Assembly: GCA_965216195.1 (NCBI GenBank)
Contig: OZ244151.1
Location: forward strand, 2,294,001 to 2,358,000
Reading direction: 5' to 3'
DNA: 64,000 nt
From: Aridibacter sp965216195
GTDB taxonomy: Bacteria; Acidobacteriota; Blastocatellia; Pyrinomonadales; Pyrinomonadaceae
A model generated the notes under the pieces. That model saw nothing but the letters and a program-made list of their open reading frames with translations. It made no database searches and was not told the origin of the DNA. Both the position numbers and the translations under genes were made by a program. Shown one piece after another: positions 18,177 through 27,271 of this stretch (its first letter is position 1; each line of letters opens with the position of its first letter).

Positions 18177-20445
18177 CTCCCATCGGCAGAGGACCTTCTG
18201 CCTTTCGTTTCTCATTCTTTAACTTTTGATAGGTCTTTAATGCGCGATCTGCATCCGCTTTGCGTGATGCCTTTCGATAAGCAATGCTCAGTTTATAATG
18301 AATGTAATCTTTGCTGGAGTCCGCCGCGATCGCCCTCTCAAGTTTTTCAATCGCCTTATTGTGCTCACCTTTTTCGAGGTTTATCTTGCCTAGCTGATAG
18401 AGTGCGTCAGCGTAGTCATACTTGAGACTAAGCGCCTCTTCCAGGATCTTAACAGCCCTCTCCGTTTCAATTTTGCGCTCGATTAATGTTAACGCCAAAT
18501 GATACTTCGAGATGGGATCACCGGGATTTATCTCCAGTTCGCGGCTAAAATACTTCTCCGCTTCCGCAAGACGATTGAGCCGAAGCAAACTTTGACCTAT
18601 GAAATAGTTCACCTTTGGAGTCCCAGGAGCTAGAGCCAAAGCCTTGTTAAACTCTGTAATCGCTCTTTCGAAGTTACCCAAAATCATAAAGCCTTGCGCC
18701 GCGTAGGTCAGAGCCTCTGGGTTTTGTTGCGCACTTTTTGAAAGTCCGCTAAACAAAATCGAGGCTTCCCGATTCTTCTTAAGCTTGATCAACGAAATCC
18801 CATAAAAATAGGCAAGCTCGGCATCTGCAATTATGCTTTTTCCAAAAGTCTTAAGAACCTCTACGGATTGTCTATAGTCCTTGTTGAAGTAATGACTCGA
18901 ACCGAGCATCTTTCTGACCAGCGCATCTTGAGGATCCACTTTGAGGTGTCTTCTAAGTGGACCGATCGCCTTTTTAAATTCATTCGCCCGGAAACTTACA
19001 ATTCCAAGGTTTCGACTCAAATTTGGCAAATCCGGTTTCCACCCATAGGCGGACGAAAAATGCTGAATGGCGACCGCCATTTGAGTATTCTGTGTGGCGA
19101 TAACTCCTAGATTGTTGTAGCTTTGGGCAGTTATATTTACTAGAAATGCCTTTACTCTATTGAGCTGCTCGATTCGTTTCGCAGGTAGCTTGATTTTAAC
19201 ATTTGATCCAGGTCCATCGTCGTCTTTTAATTCCAATTCACTCTTTTCAGCTACCTGCCCCAGAATCCGATTAATTTCATTTCTTGATGAATTAAGAGAC
19301 TTCTGCTGCAACCGGCCGGCTATCTTCAGCTCCTTTTTCGCTTCGTCCTTCCTTCCCGTTTTTAGTAGAAGTCGGCCAAGCATAAAATGTGTACGACGAG
19401 CCTGCGTATTTTTCCCACCGTTTGCTTCAAGCGCTACAGCTCGACGCAAATTTTTCTCCGCATTTAGGAGATCATTTATCTCGATTTGTGACTGTCCTAG
19501 GAATAGGTGCGCTTCTCCACTTTTAGGATTCATTTCAACCGCCCTTTTCAAAAGGGCAATCGCCTGCTCATGCTTATTTTCGGAGGACTTAACAACACCC
19601 CCGAAAAACAGCGAAAAGAAATCATTCGGGGCGATTTTCAATTCGCGTTCAAACGCTTCGCCTGCTTCGGAAAGCCTCTGGCTTCCGCCATTCTGAAGCA
19701 GAAGAAAACCCAAATAGAAATTTAACTTTCTCTTTTGGGGACTTTTTTCCAACGCTCGCTTTAACTCCCTTTCAGCATCTGCCGGATAATTTGTTCGCTC
19801 GTAGAATTTAGCGAGCAAAAAATGAAAGTCAGCCGTTGGCTTTCCGGCAGCGATGCGAACTTTCTCAAAATGTTCCCGAGCCTTTTCGATTTTTTTTAAC
19901 TTCAAGTAGGTGAGTCCTAGTGCTCTGGCAATCTCAAAATCTGGTGCTTTTGAAAAGACCTGCTCTAGCTCGGGAAGCGCAGAATCGTAATCCTCTTTTG
20001 TATAATAAATGTTTCCCAGGATATATCGTGCCCCGATGTGGTCCTTGTCCATCGCGACAGCCTTTTGTGCCTCAACTATCGCCTTTTCAAAAAGCTTCTG
20101 TCGCAGATAGGCAATGGCCAGGTTAGTTCGATTGCTCGGGCTGTCATCAAATGCCAGCGAGTCGGTCAATATTCGAACCGCATCAACATACTTCCCTTCT
20201 TCAATCGCCGTATTTCCTAAACGCTGTAAGGCAATACCAAGGACCGCCCGATTTTCAACTTCCGCATTTGCAAGATCCCCGGATTTCTGGCTAGCCTCAG
20301 CAGCTTTTAAATGAAAGAGCAATTTGTCTGACTGCTGGCCGGCTTTCTCTGTGGGACTATTTAAAGTTTTCTCAATATTCGCTTTTTGAGCGTGAATATT
20401 TATGGCGAAAACGCAGACCACTAATATCAATATTCGTCTCATCAT
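18163..20445 (-). CDS. Exported TPR-repeat protein
   Basis: 760 residues with signal peptide (MMRRILILVVCVFAINIHAQ). Almost the whole mature protein is tetratricopeptide repeats (for example FEKAIVEAQKAVAMDKDHIG, AREHFEKVRIAAGKPTADFH, YADALYQLGKINLEKGEHNK), giving a long superhelix for protein binding in the periplasm or at the outer membrane. TPR proteins paired with CRTAC1/ASPIC-UnbV proteins recur in Acidobacteriota and Planctomycetota. It is the first gene of the five-gene cluster down to 11665, with its own candidate promoter (minus 10 at 20490-20495) just after the terminator of the TonB receptor gene. Confidence 0.88.
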   Translation of the reverse strand: MMRRILILVVCVFAINIHAQKANIEKTLNSPTEKAGQQSDKLLFHLKAAEASQKSGDLANAEVENRAVLGIALQRLGNTAIEEGKYVDAVRILTDSLAFDDSPSNRTNLAIAYLRQKLFEKAIVEAQKAVAMDKDHIGARYILGNIYYTKEDYDSALPELEQVFSKAPDFEIARALGLTYLKLKKIEKAREHFEKVRIAAGKPTADFHFLLAKFYERTNYPADAERELKRALEKSPQKRKLNFYLGFLLLQNGGSQRLSEAGEAFERELKIAPNDFFSLFFGGVVKSSENKHEQAIALLKRAVEMNPKSGEAHLFLGQSQIEINDLLNAEKNLRRAVALEANGGKNTQARRTHFMLGRLLLKTGRKDEAKKELKIAGRLQQKSLNSSRNEINRILGQVAEKSELELKDDDGPGSNVKIKLPAKRIEQLNRVKAFLVNITAQSYNNLGVIATQNTQMAVAIQHFSSAYGWKPDLPNLSRNLGIVSFRANEFKKAIGPLRRHLKVDPQDALVRKMLGSSHYFNKDYRQSVEVLKTFGKSIIADAELAYFYGISLIKLKKNREASILFSGLSKSAQQNPEALTYAAQGFMILGNFERAITEFNKALALAPGTPKVNYFIGQSLLRLNRLAEAEKYFSRELEINPGDPISKYHLALTLIERKIETERAVKILEEALSLKYDYADALYQLGKINLEKGEHNKAIEKLERAIAADSSKDYIHYKLSIAYRKASRKADADRALKTYQKLKNEKRKAEGPLPMGGGEN

Positions 20446-20489
20446 AACGCTAGAAGTCGTCTGGAAACATATATTTGAGGTGTCTGCAA

Positions 20490-20495
20490 ATTATA
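20490..20495 (-). promoter_or_regulatory. Candidate minus-10 box for the TPR/CRTAC1/cytochrome operon
   Basis: On the minus strand the sequence reads TATAAT, a consensus minus-10, about 45 bp upstream of the TPR start. No clear minus-35 is present; the upstream position is filled by the terminator stem and T-run of the TonB gene. Confidence 0.4.
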
Positions 20496-20502
20496 TCACA
20501 AC

Positions 20503-20552
20503 AAAAAAATGGCAAGAAAATAATAGCTCGAAAGCGCATATTCTCTTGCCAT
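20503..20552 (-). terminator. Rho-independent terminator of the TonB receptor gene
   Basis: The arms TGGCAAGAAAAT (20510-20521) and ATTCTCTTGCCA (20540-20551) pair, and on the minus strand the stem is followed by seven T. It lies 19 bp after the receptor stop codon, separating it from the TPR operon. Confidence 0.8.
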
Positions 20553-20570
20553 CAATCAACAAAAACTTGT

Positions 20571-23500
20571 CTAGAAGTAAAACTTCAAAGCATACTGAAT
20601 TTCGCGTGCACCTCTCGTTGAGTTCGCAACGCCAAAATTCCCTTCAGGACCGGAGAAAGCGGTTACTAGATTATTAGTCGGGCTGCAAGCAGCAGCACCG
20701 CACGTAACCTGGCCGTTAAAGAAGGTAATAGGCAATCCACCTCCAAACTGCGGGGTATTAAAGGCGTTAAAGAACTCCAAACGGAACTGAAGCCTCGCGG
20801 TTTCACCGAAGAAGCTATTTGTAAGCCATGTCGGAGCAAAGTTCTTATAGATCGACATGTCTACGTTCTTCGTCGCCGGACCGGTACAGGTAGTTTTACC
20901 CGGTATCGTTTCACCGATTCGATATCCAACCAGAGTCCAGGCATCGGGATTAAGGAATATCCCTTTTCGGTTCGAAACAGTACACGGTACCCCTTCAACC
21001 CTAAGCGGTCGTTGATTTGCCACTCCGGTACCAAGTCCCGTGATTCCACCCTGGAAAGATACTGGATTGCCAACCCCCTGGATTGCTGTTGCATTCAAAT
21101 TTGGCGTTAGGGATGTACCGCTCGTTATTTGAACAATCGAAGCAAATTCCCAACCGCCGAGAAGGGTCCTAATGGCCGGATGGCGCCCTTTAAATGAAGG
21201 GAAATTGTAGATTAAGTTCGCAACGAACATATGCGGACGATTAATATCGGATTCCGCAAAATCGAGATCTCGATTGTTTCTGTCGAGAACGGCAAAGTTA
21301 CTCGTGCCACCGCTGGAATCATTCAAGCCATAGTCTGCGAGTGACCGCGAAAAAGTATAGGCAAACTGGAACGACGAATTCTCAAGAAATCTTGTTCTAA
21401 ACAGAACTTGTAGAGAATCGTAGTCTCCTCTTCCGTTTCGTTCGAACTGATAAATCGCTCCATAATTAGGATACGGCCTTAAAGCATTCACCGCATTTCC
21501 ATCACCGGCAAAGGCTGCGGCAACTCTATTTTGCTCAAGCACTTGGTTTACATCGTTGTGCGTTAATTGCCTTCGCGCTCGGTTGCCAACGTATCCGACC
21601 TCAATTGCAGAGTCTCTCCATAGCTCTCTCCCAACGGAAACATTAAATTGTAGCGAATACGGCGTAGCCGCTTCTGGGCTCAGCCCAAATCGGGGCGAGC
21701 CATTTGAGGCAGCTGTCAGACCTTCGAACCGCGAACCATCAAGAAATCGTTGTCCAGCGATAAACGTCGCGAACGGCGCGTTCTGGGTCAACGAAGCAAA
21801 ATACGGACTGGTTCGCTCGCGGAGGTAAAATTGTCCGAATCCAGCTCTCACAGCAGTCTTGCCATCCGAGAAAACATCCCACGCAATACCAAGGCGCGGC
21901 GCTAGGTTTCCAAAGCTGTTTTCTCTTAGCGAACGGTTTGAAAATTCAACCGGTGTGCTGGCACCCGGAATACCCGAACATGGATTCGTTCCATTTGGAA
22001 CTACTAATCCATTACACGGGTCTGAAGCCGGGCGAGATGGATCATATGCCGATGGCAGGAAACCGCTGATCATGTCTCGTGCATCCGTTGGTTCGAAAAG
22101 CAGCGAATATCTAGCACCCAATTCGAGTGTGATATTTGGTCTAACCTTCCAAGTATCGCCAATATAAAACTCAAGGTTCTTATATCTGTTTTGACCAACA
22201 GCCATCGTATTGGTTTCATCAAAGCCAAACAATGTATCGTCAGTAAGTAGATCCTGAAGCATTCCATTGCCCCAGTTACCCGAGTGGTTCCCAATCTGAT
22301 CGTTACAGCATGAAGCCGGTCCGAAAAAGTGTACCGATTCATTATTCGGCCCGGAATCCTCATCTTTCGCAGCGCTATCAAACAATCCACCAAACTTTAT
22401 TGTGTGATTTCCAGATACCATCGAAAAATCGTCCCTAATCGAATAAATATCCAGTGAATTTCTAAACGGAGTTTGTGTCCAAAGATCAGAACCCGAACTC
22501 GAAAAGAATGGTGCTATTCCACCCCAGAAAACCGGATGTGGCCGATTCACACCGTTGACTTTTTCCGAATCGGAGAAGAAACCCGGCACTGCCGCGTTGA
22601 TTTCCGCATTAAGCGAGCTACCGGCTCCAGGGTCAACATTGATCCGGTTACCTGAGTAAGAAAATTGAACCTCGTTTATAGCGTTTGAACCCAACTGAGA
22701 AGTCAACTTGATGGCAGCTTGCCTCGACGGCTGAGCCCATGTGCTCTCAACTGTCGGAAACGCATCGTCACCCCAAAGATTGCCCGTCAAAATCGGGGTC
22801 GAATTTGACCAGGAATCCTGGGTATAGCGTCCAAACAACGTGTGCTTGTTCGTCAAGTTAAAATCGAGTCGAATATTTTCCTCGCGGAAATCAATCGGAG
22901 AATTTGCAGATTGAGCCCAGTTAATACAACCATTCGGATTCGCAACATTCGCTTCCGGAAGAAGTTTTACGATGGCTAAACCTGCCTGACTCAAACTTGC
23001 CTGCGGAATTATCTGCGTCGCGAAACCTGGATGATTTGAATTTTGAATCGGATCAGGAGAACAACGCTGTCCATTTGAAGCAAACCTCGGATTACTAAAA
23101 TCTCCCTGCCGCTCGGCAGCCGTTGGAACACTACCAAATCTGGACTGGCCGCGAATTTCCTTGTTCCATTCTTGTGAATAAAAGAAAAACGCCTTGTCCT
23201 TTACTATCGGCCCGCCTATCGAACCGCCAAAGTCGCTACGCCTAAGTCTGTTTCTTCCAGTGCCGTTTTGATTCGCAAAAAACTCGGTTGCGTTTAGTGC
23301 GTCATTCCGTCCAAAATAAAACAAGCTGCCATGGAATTCGTTTGTTCCACCTTTCGTAACAATCGAAATAACAGCGCCTGCAGCCTGTCCGTATTCAGGA
23401 CCATAACTATTACGTAGAGACTTAAACTCCTGAATCGCTTCAATCGAGGGAAATAACAAGATCGTGCGGTTTGACCCCGTATCATTATTGTTAGCACCAT

Positions 23501-24155
23501 CTGTCAAAAACAAATTACTTTGTCCGGAATTTCCATTTACCGAGAAATCAACTCCGCCAAATAATCCCTTACTCTTGCTGTCAAAATTGTTTGCTGCAGC
23601 AACACCAGGCTGCAATTGAGTCAGCTGAACAAAGCTTCGACCGTTTAACGGAAGCTCTCGTACTTGTTCGCCCGTCACGATTTCGCCGACGGTTCCAGTC
23701 TGAGTCTCAACCTGTACAGCTTCCGCCGTGATCTCGACAACCTCCGAAACCTGACCTACCTGGAGCACAACGTTCTGGCTGGTAACACTGGCAACATTTA
23801 CCACCACACTCGCAACGGCAGATTCTTTAAACCCATCTTTACTTACGGTCAATCTATACGTTCCAACGGGTACATTATTAAAAGAATAATTCCCATCGTC
23901 GTTTGTATTGACGGTCCTCGATGCACCGGTAGCGGTATTGGTAACCGTAACTTTTGCACTCGGCACTGCACCGCCGCTTTGGTCAACTACGTTTCCCGTA
24001 ATCCTTCCGGTTGTGTCCGTTTGAGCGGAAAGATTGATCGACAGAAGGACGAGAATCAACAAGGTTGTCAACACCATTCCTATTTTCGTCAACGACATTA
24101 GCCACGACACAGACGTGTCAAAAGTACGACTTCGAGATGAATGTAGCTTATTCAT
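20571..24155 (-). CDS. Oar-like TonB-dependent outer-membrane receptor with carboxypeptidase-regulatory domain
   Basis: 1194 residues from ATG 24155, which has GGAG six bases upstream; the open frame reaches 24347 but without a ribosome site. After a signal/anchor (about 20-48, TKIGMVLTTLLILVLLSINL) comes a carboxypeptidase-regulatory Ig-like domain (GRITGNVVDQSGGAVPSAKV). A plug domain follows (VRELPLNGRSFVQL, then VNGNSGQSNLFLTDGANNND), then a long beta-barrel ending in aromatic residues (YALKFYF). Such Oar-like receptors are abundant in Acidobacteriota and are thought to import or export large substrates using TonB energy. No SusD partner is adjacent; the next genes encode TPR and CRTAC1 proteins instead. 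An operator-like site in its 5' region matches that of the xylose genes, suggesting a xylan- or xylose-linked substrate. Confidence 0.9.
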   Translation of the reverse strand: MNKLHSSRSRTFDTSVSWLMSLTKIGMVLTTLLILVLLSINLSAQTDTTGRITGNVVDQSGGAVPSAKVTVTNTATGASRTVNTNDDGNYSFNNVPVGTYRLTVSKDGFKESAVASVVVNVASVTSQNVVLQVGQVSEVVEITAEAVQVETQTGTVGEIVTGEQVRELPLNGRSFVQLTQLQPGVAAANNFDSKSKGLFGGVDFSVNGNSGQSNLFLTDGANNNDTGSNRTILLFPSIEAIQEFKSLRNSYGPEYGQAAGAVISIVTKGGTNEFHGSLFYFGRNDALNATEFFANQNGTGRNRLRRSDFGGSIGGPIVKDKAFFFYSQEWNKEIRGQSRFGSVPTAAERQGDFSNPRFASNGQRCSPDPIQNSNHPGFATQIIPQASLSQAGLAIVKLLPEANVANPNGCINWAQSANSPIDFREENIRLDFNLTNKHTLFGRYTQDSWSNSTPILTGNLWGDDAFPTVESTWAQPSRQAAIKLTSQLGSNAINEVQFSYSGNRINVDPGAGSSLNAEINAAVPGFFSDSEKVNGVNRPHPVFWGGIAPFFSSSGSDLWTQTPFRNSLDIYSIRDDFSMVSGNHTIKFGGLFDSAAKDEDSGPNNESVHFFGPASCCNDQIGNHSGNWGNGMLQDLLTDDTLFGFDETNTMAVGQNRYKNLEFYIGDTWKVRPNITLELGARYSLLFEPTDARDMISGFLPSAYDPSRPASDPCNGLVVPNGTNPCSGIPGASTPVEFSNRSLRENSFGNLAPRLGIAWDVFSDGKTAVRAGFGQFYLRERTSPYFASLTQNAPFATFIAGQRFLDGSRFEGLTAASNGSPRFGLSPEAATPYSLQFNVSVGRELWRDSAIEVGYVGNRARRQLTHNDVNQVLEQNRVAAAFAGDGNAVNALRPYPNYGAIYQFERNGRGDYDSLQVLFRTRFLENSSFQFAYTFSRSLADYGLNDSSGGTSNFAVLDRNNRDLDFAESDINRPHMFVANLIYNFPSFKGRHPAIRTLLGGWEFASIVQITSGTSLTPNLNATAIQGVGNPVSFQGGITGLGTGVANQRPLRVEGVPCTVSNRKGIFLNPDAWTLVGYRIGETIPGKTTCTGPATKNVDMSIYKNFAPTWLTNSFFGETARLQFRLEFFNAFNTPQFGGGLPITFFNGQVTCGAAACSPTNNLVTAFSGPEGNFGVANSTRGAREIQYALKFYF

Positions 24156-24524
24156 AGAATCTCCGTAAAAGTAATTTATTCTTTGCCAATCATAGACCTC
24201 AGCGTGTTCGGCATGCTGGGTCGTCAACCTTCTAAATTGTTTTTTAGTGCGGTTACCAAACCGCGTAACCATCCGAATCAAACCGCGGCCGCAACTTCGG
24301 CAACTTATTGAATCAAATACTCTTGTCAAAAAATCCGACCAGCCCAAGGAAAATGGCCTAAATGCTCAGTAAGGTCAGAAAACTAACAATTTTATATTGT
24401 CACTTTGTTGTATAACCTAACAAAAGTTATTACACAAATGTTAAATTGTCAAGAAAAAGACATAAGAAAACGAGATTTATAAAATTAGCTTGACTCGAGA
24501 CCAAGGGACGCGCAAAAAAAAACG
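24156..24524. other. Intergenic region between xylH and the TonB receptor
   Basis: No gene seen. It holds the operator-like site (24407-24426), a candidate minus-10 TATAAA on the minus strand at 24391-24396, and a leader of about 230 bases. Near 24486-24535 an imperfect hairpin with a nine-T run on the minus strand could end the xylose transcript; its stem includes the xylH stop codon, and support is modest. Confidence 0.5.
24407..24426 (-). promoter_or_regulatory. Operator-like site upstream of the TonB receptor
   Basis: The plus strand reads GTTGTATAACCTAACAAAAG. The same 20-mer, with one change, occurs inverted at 32044-32063 between xylA and xylB. The centre is an imperfect palindrome (TTGT-8-ACAA). 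It lies about 10 bp upstream of a candidate minus-10 (24391-24396), where a repressor would block RNA polymerase. The regulator is unknown; a ROK or LacI protein is plausible. Confidence 0.65.
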
Positions 24525-25670
24525 CTATTTGCGTCCAATCATGTCGAGGCCTACAGCTGCGACCAAAATCGAACCCTTAATCAGTTCCTGTATGAAATCC
24601 TGCAGATTCAGGAGCGACATTCCATTATCTAAACTGGCCATGATTAGTGCGCCAAGACAGGCTCCGAAAACCGTACCGCGACCGCCCATCAAACTCGTCC
24701 CGCCAATCACACAAGCGGCAATCGCATCGAGCTCAAGTAGCGTTCCGGCGTCAGGCGATGCACTCGCGACCCGTGCCGTATATATGACCGAGGCGATGCC
24801 TACAAAAGCACCAAGCAGACCAAATACCTTGAGTACTACCAGTTTATTATTTATTCCGGAAAGCCGCGCAGCTTCAGCATTTCCGCCGATCGCGTATACA
24901 TATCGGCCAAAGGTTGTGTTATTTGTAATGAAAAATCCGATAAGAGCTACTGCCAGGAATATCATCACCGGGATCGGTACTCCGGCATACTTGTTCATAA
25001 TATAGATAAAGCCGATGATGCCTGCGATGGGGAGAATTGCTTTTGCGAGTTCAGTTCCAAGACTTACATTTTCTGTCCCGTGTTCTTTTTGGGTTCGCAC
25101 TCTTCGAAACGCCAGGAACAAAACAAGCGCTACCGCAACGATGGCTAAAACCCAACCAACATTTGGATCTATATAGCTTTGTCCGATGTCTTTAAACGCA
25201 GGGTCATTGATCGGAACGGTTTCACTTTGGGAGATTCCCTTAATCGCCCCCCGCCAGGCCAGCAACCCTCCCAGCGTAACAATAAAAGCCGGAATACTCC
25301 CATAGGCGGTCAGAAAACCCTGGAAGAAACCAACGGCGACACTAACCGCGATCGCAGCAAGAATCGATGGAACAATCCCATATCCGAGGCTCGTCAAACA
25401 GATGGCGGCTACTCCTCCAGCAAAGGCCAGAAGTGATCCAACCGACAAATCAATGTTTCCCGAAACGATAACCATTAGCATGCCGACGGCTATGATCCCG
25501 GTCACCGAGGTTTGAAGCATCAGATTTGATAAATTTCTCGGAGTCAAAAATATCGAGCCCGTCAGCCAATGGAAAAACAGCCAGATCAAAACGAGGGCAC
25601 CTAGCATTGTGTATGCACGAAGCGACGATGTTTGTAATTTGAAACCCGTAGATTCTGATTTTTCCGCCAT
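24525..25670 (-). CDS. xylH: Xylose-type sugar ABC transporter permease
   Basis: 381 residues, close to E. coli XylH (393), with about ten membrane segments and the BPD_transp_2 signatures GNIDLSVGSLLAFAGG and CVIGGTSLMGGRGTVFG. The segment FGRYVYAIGGNAEAARLSGI is the conserved cytoplasmic loop that contacts the ATPase. It forms the inner-membrane channel for a monosaccharide delivered by XylF. It begins 4 bp after xylG, so the two are translated together. Ribose-, galactose- and xylose-type permeases look alike; the xylose assignment rests on xylA and xylB in the same locus. Confidence 0.88.
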   Translation of the reverse strand: MAEKSESTGFKLQTSSLRAYTMLGALVLIWLFFHWLTGSIFLTPRNLSNLMLQTSVTGIIAVGMLMVIVSGNIDLSVGSLLAFAGGVAAICLTSLGYGIVPSILAAIAVSVAVGFFQGFLTAYGSIPAFIVTLGGLLAWRGAIKGISQSETVPINDPAFKDIGQSYIDPNVGWVLAIVAVALVLFLAFRRVRTQKEHGTENVSLGTELAKAILPIAGIIGFIYIMNKYAGVPIPVMIFLAVALIGFFITNNTTFGRYVYAIGGNAEAARLSGINNKLVVLKVFGLLGAFVGIASVIYTARVASASPDAGTLLELDAIAACVIGGTSLMGGRGTVFGACLGALIMASLDNGMSLLNLQDFIQELIKGSILVAAVGLDMIGRK

Positions 25671-25674
25671 ATTT

Positions 25675-27213
25675 TTAGTTCCCGTTAAAGTTTTCCCCCG
25701 GCAGATGCCCAGTAGCTGCCGACATTACGTTTTCCGGGGTCGCCTTCGCTTTTGTAAATTCTCCAAAGAGTTTTCCTTCATAAATAACCAACACACGATC
25801 CGAAAGCCCCAGAACTTCGGGCAACTCCGAAGATACCATCACTATTGCAAGTTCTTCTTCGGCGAGCCTGTTGATCTCCGCGTAGATTTCCTGTTTCGCA
25901 CCGACGTCAATTCCCCGAGTAGGCTCGTCAAGAAACAAGACCTTAGGACTCGTAAGGAGCCATTTTCCCAACACAACTTTTTGCTGATTTCCTCCCGAAA
26001 GCGTCCCGGTCACGGTCAGTGGAGAATTTGCTTTGACATTCAGCTTCTCCATCGCTTTATTTGTCGCTGTAATCTCTTTCGCGCGGTTTGTGAGGAAACT
26101 ACCCGAAATTTGTTTCAACCCAGCCAGAGTAGAGTTGTCTACAATGGTTTGGTCAAGGATCAAACCAAACCGCTTTCGGTCTTCGGTCACAAAACCGATG
26201 CCGTTGCTTATCGCGTCCCTTGGGGAATTGATCTCGACCTCTTTCCCATCAACAAATATTTTTGTTTCGATGTCTCCTTTCCAGGCGCCGAAGATAGCCG
26301 TAAGCAATTCGCTCCTGCCAGCCCCCATAAGTCCGGCGATACCCAGCACCTCTCCCTTCTTTACCGAAAATGTCAGATCGTCAACCACCTTTTTGCCTGG
26401 ATGCTCGGAGTCGTAGACGGTCAAATTTCTGACCTCAAGAGCCGTGTCTCCAAAATCATGCGTGACCTCGGGGAAGATATCTCCGACATCCCTGCCAACC
26501 ATAAGCGCAATAACCTTATCTTTATCAAGATCCGAAGTTTCATGTGTCGCAACCGTCTGGCCATCACGCAACACCGTAATTCGATCACTCATATCAAACA
26601 CTTCGTCGAGTTTGTGGGATATATAGATCATCCCGACGCCGCGATCCTTGAGACTCCTCAAAATATCAAAAAGTGTCTCGACCTCAGACTCAGTAAGCGC
26701 AGCGGTCGGCTCATCCAGCACAAGAATCTTTGCATCCTGAGACAAGGCTTTTGCAATCTCAACGAGCTGCTGCTGACCGATCCCCAGATCCCCCACCTCG
26801 ATATCCGGATCAATATTCAGATTCAATTCCTTCAGAAGTTTTCCGGCGTCTTGGTATACTTTATTCCAGTTGATCACGCCCCATTTCGCAGGTTCTCGTC
26901 CAAGAAAAATATTTTCAGCAACGGTAAGCTCTTTAACCAATGAGAGCTCCTGAAAAATTATCGCGATTCCGGCTTCCTCGGCCTCTCTAATTGTTTGAAA
27001 TTTCTTTACGTCTCCCTCAATCAAGATGTCGCCTTGATAATTCCCAAAAGGATATACACCGCTTAGAACCTTCATCAAAGTGGATTTTCCCGCGCCATTT
27101 TCTCCCACTAGCGCGTGAAACTCACCTCCAAATAAATCGAGATTTACACTATCCAAAGCTTTTACGCCCGGAAATTCCTTTGTGATGTTGCTCATTTCGA
27201 GTAATGCTGCCAT
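25675..27213 (-). CDS. xylG: Xylose-type sugar ABC transporter, twin ATP-binding protein
   Basis: 512 residues from ATG 27213 (GGAG four bases upstream), matching the 513 of E. coli XylG; the frame is open 50 codons further up but that part is not family sequence. Two ABC domains are present. The first has Walker A GENGAGKST and Walker B ILVLDEPTAALT. The second has a degenerate Walker A (LMGAGRSE), signature LSGGNQQKVVLGKWL and VLFLDEPTRGIDVG. This twin layout is specific to the MglA/RbsA/XylG sugar importers. It powers uptake with XylH and XylF. It lies 58 bp after xylF. Confidence 0.9.
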   Translation of the reverse strand: MAALLEMSNITKEFPGVKALDSVNLDLFGGEFHALVGENGAGKSTLMKVLSGVYPFGNYQGDILIEGDVKKFQTIREAEEAGIAIIFQELSLVKELTVAENIFLGREPAKWGVINWNKVYQDAGKLLKELNLNIDPDIEVGDLGIGQQQLVEIAKALSQDAKILVLDEPTAALTESEVETLFDILRSLKDRGVGMIYISHKLDEVFDMSDRITVLRDGQTVATHETSDLDKDKVIALMVGRDVGDIFPEVTHDFGDTALEVRNLTVYDSEHPGKKVVDDLTFSVKKGEVLGIAGLMGAGRSELLTAIFGAWKGDIETKIFVDGKEVEINSPRDAISNGIGFVTEDRKRFGLILDQTIVDNSTLAGLKQISGSFLTNRAKEITATNKAMEKLNVKANSPLTVTGTLSGGNQQKVVLGKWLLTSPKVLFLDEPTRGIDVGAKQEIYAEINRLAEEELAIVMVSSELPEVLGLSDRVLVIYEGKLFGEFTKAKATPENVMSAATGHLPGENFNGN

Positions 27214-27271
27214 CGTGCTCCGATACTGATCTCCTACAATCCTCCGTTGACCTTTGCCGTTCCGGCGTAAA

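Noticed and set aside
24156..24347. 64-codon upstream extension of the TonB receptor frame
   Set aside because: The ATG at 24155 has a ribosome site and leads into the signal segment; the extension is basic, non-family sequence.
25609..26943. A 444-codon open frame on the plus strand antisense to xylG and xylH
   Set aside because: Its translation has no recognisable domain and mirrors the strongly supported XylG/XylH genes; a by-product of codon bias.
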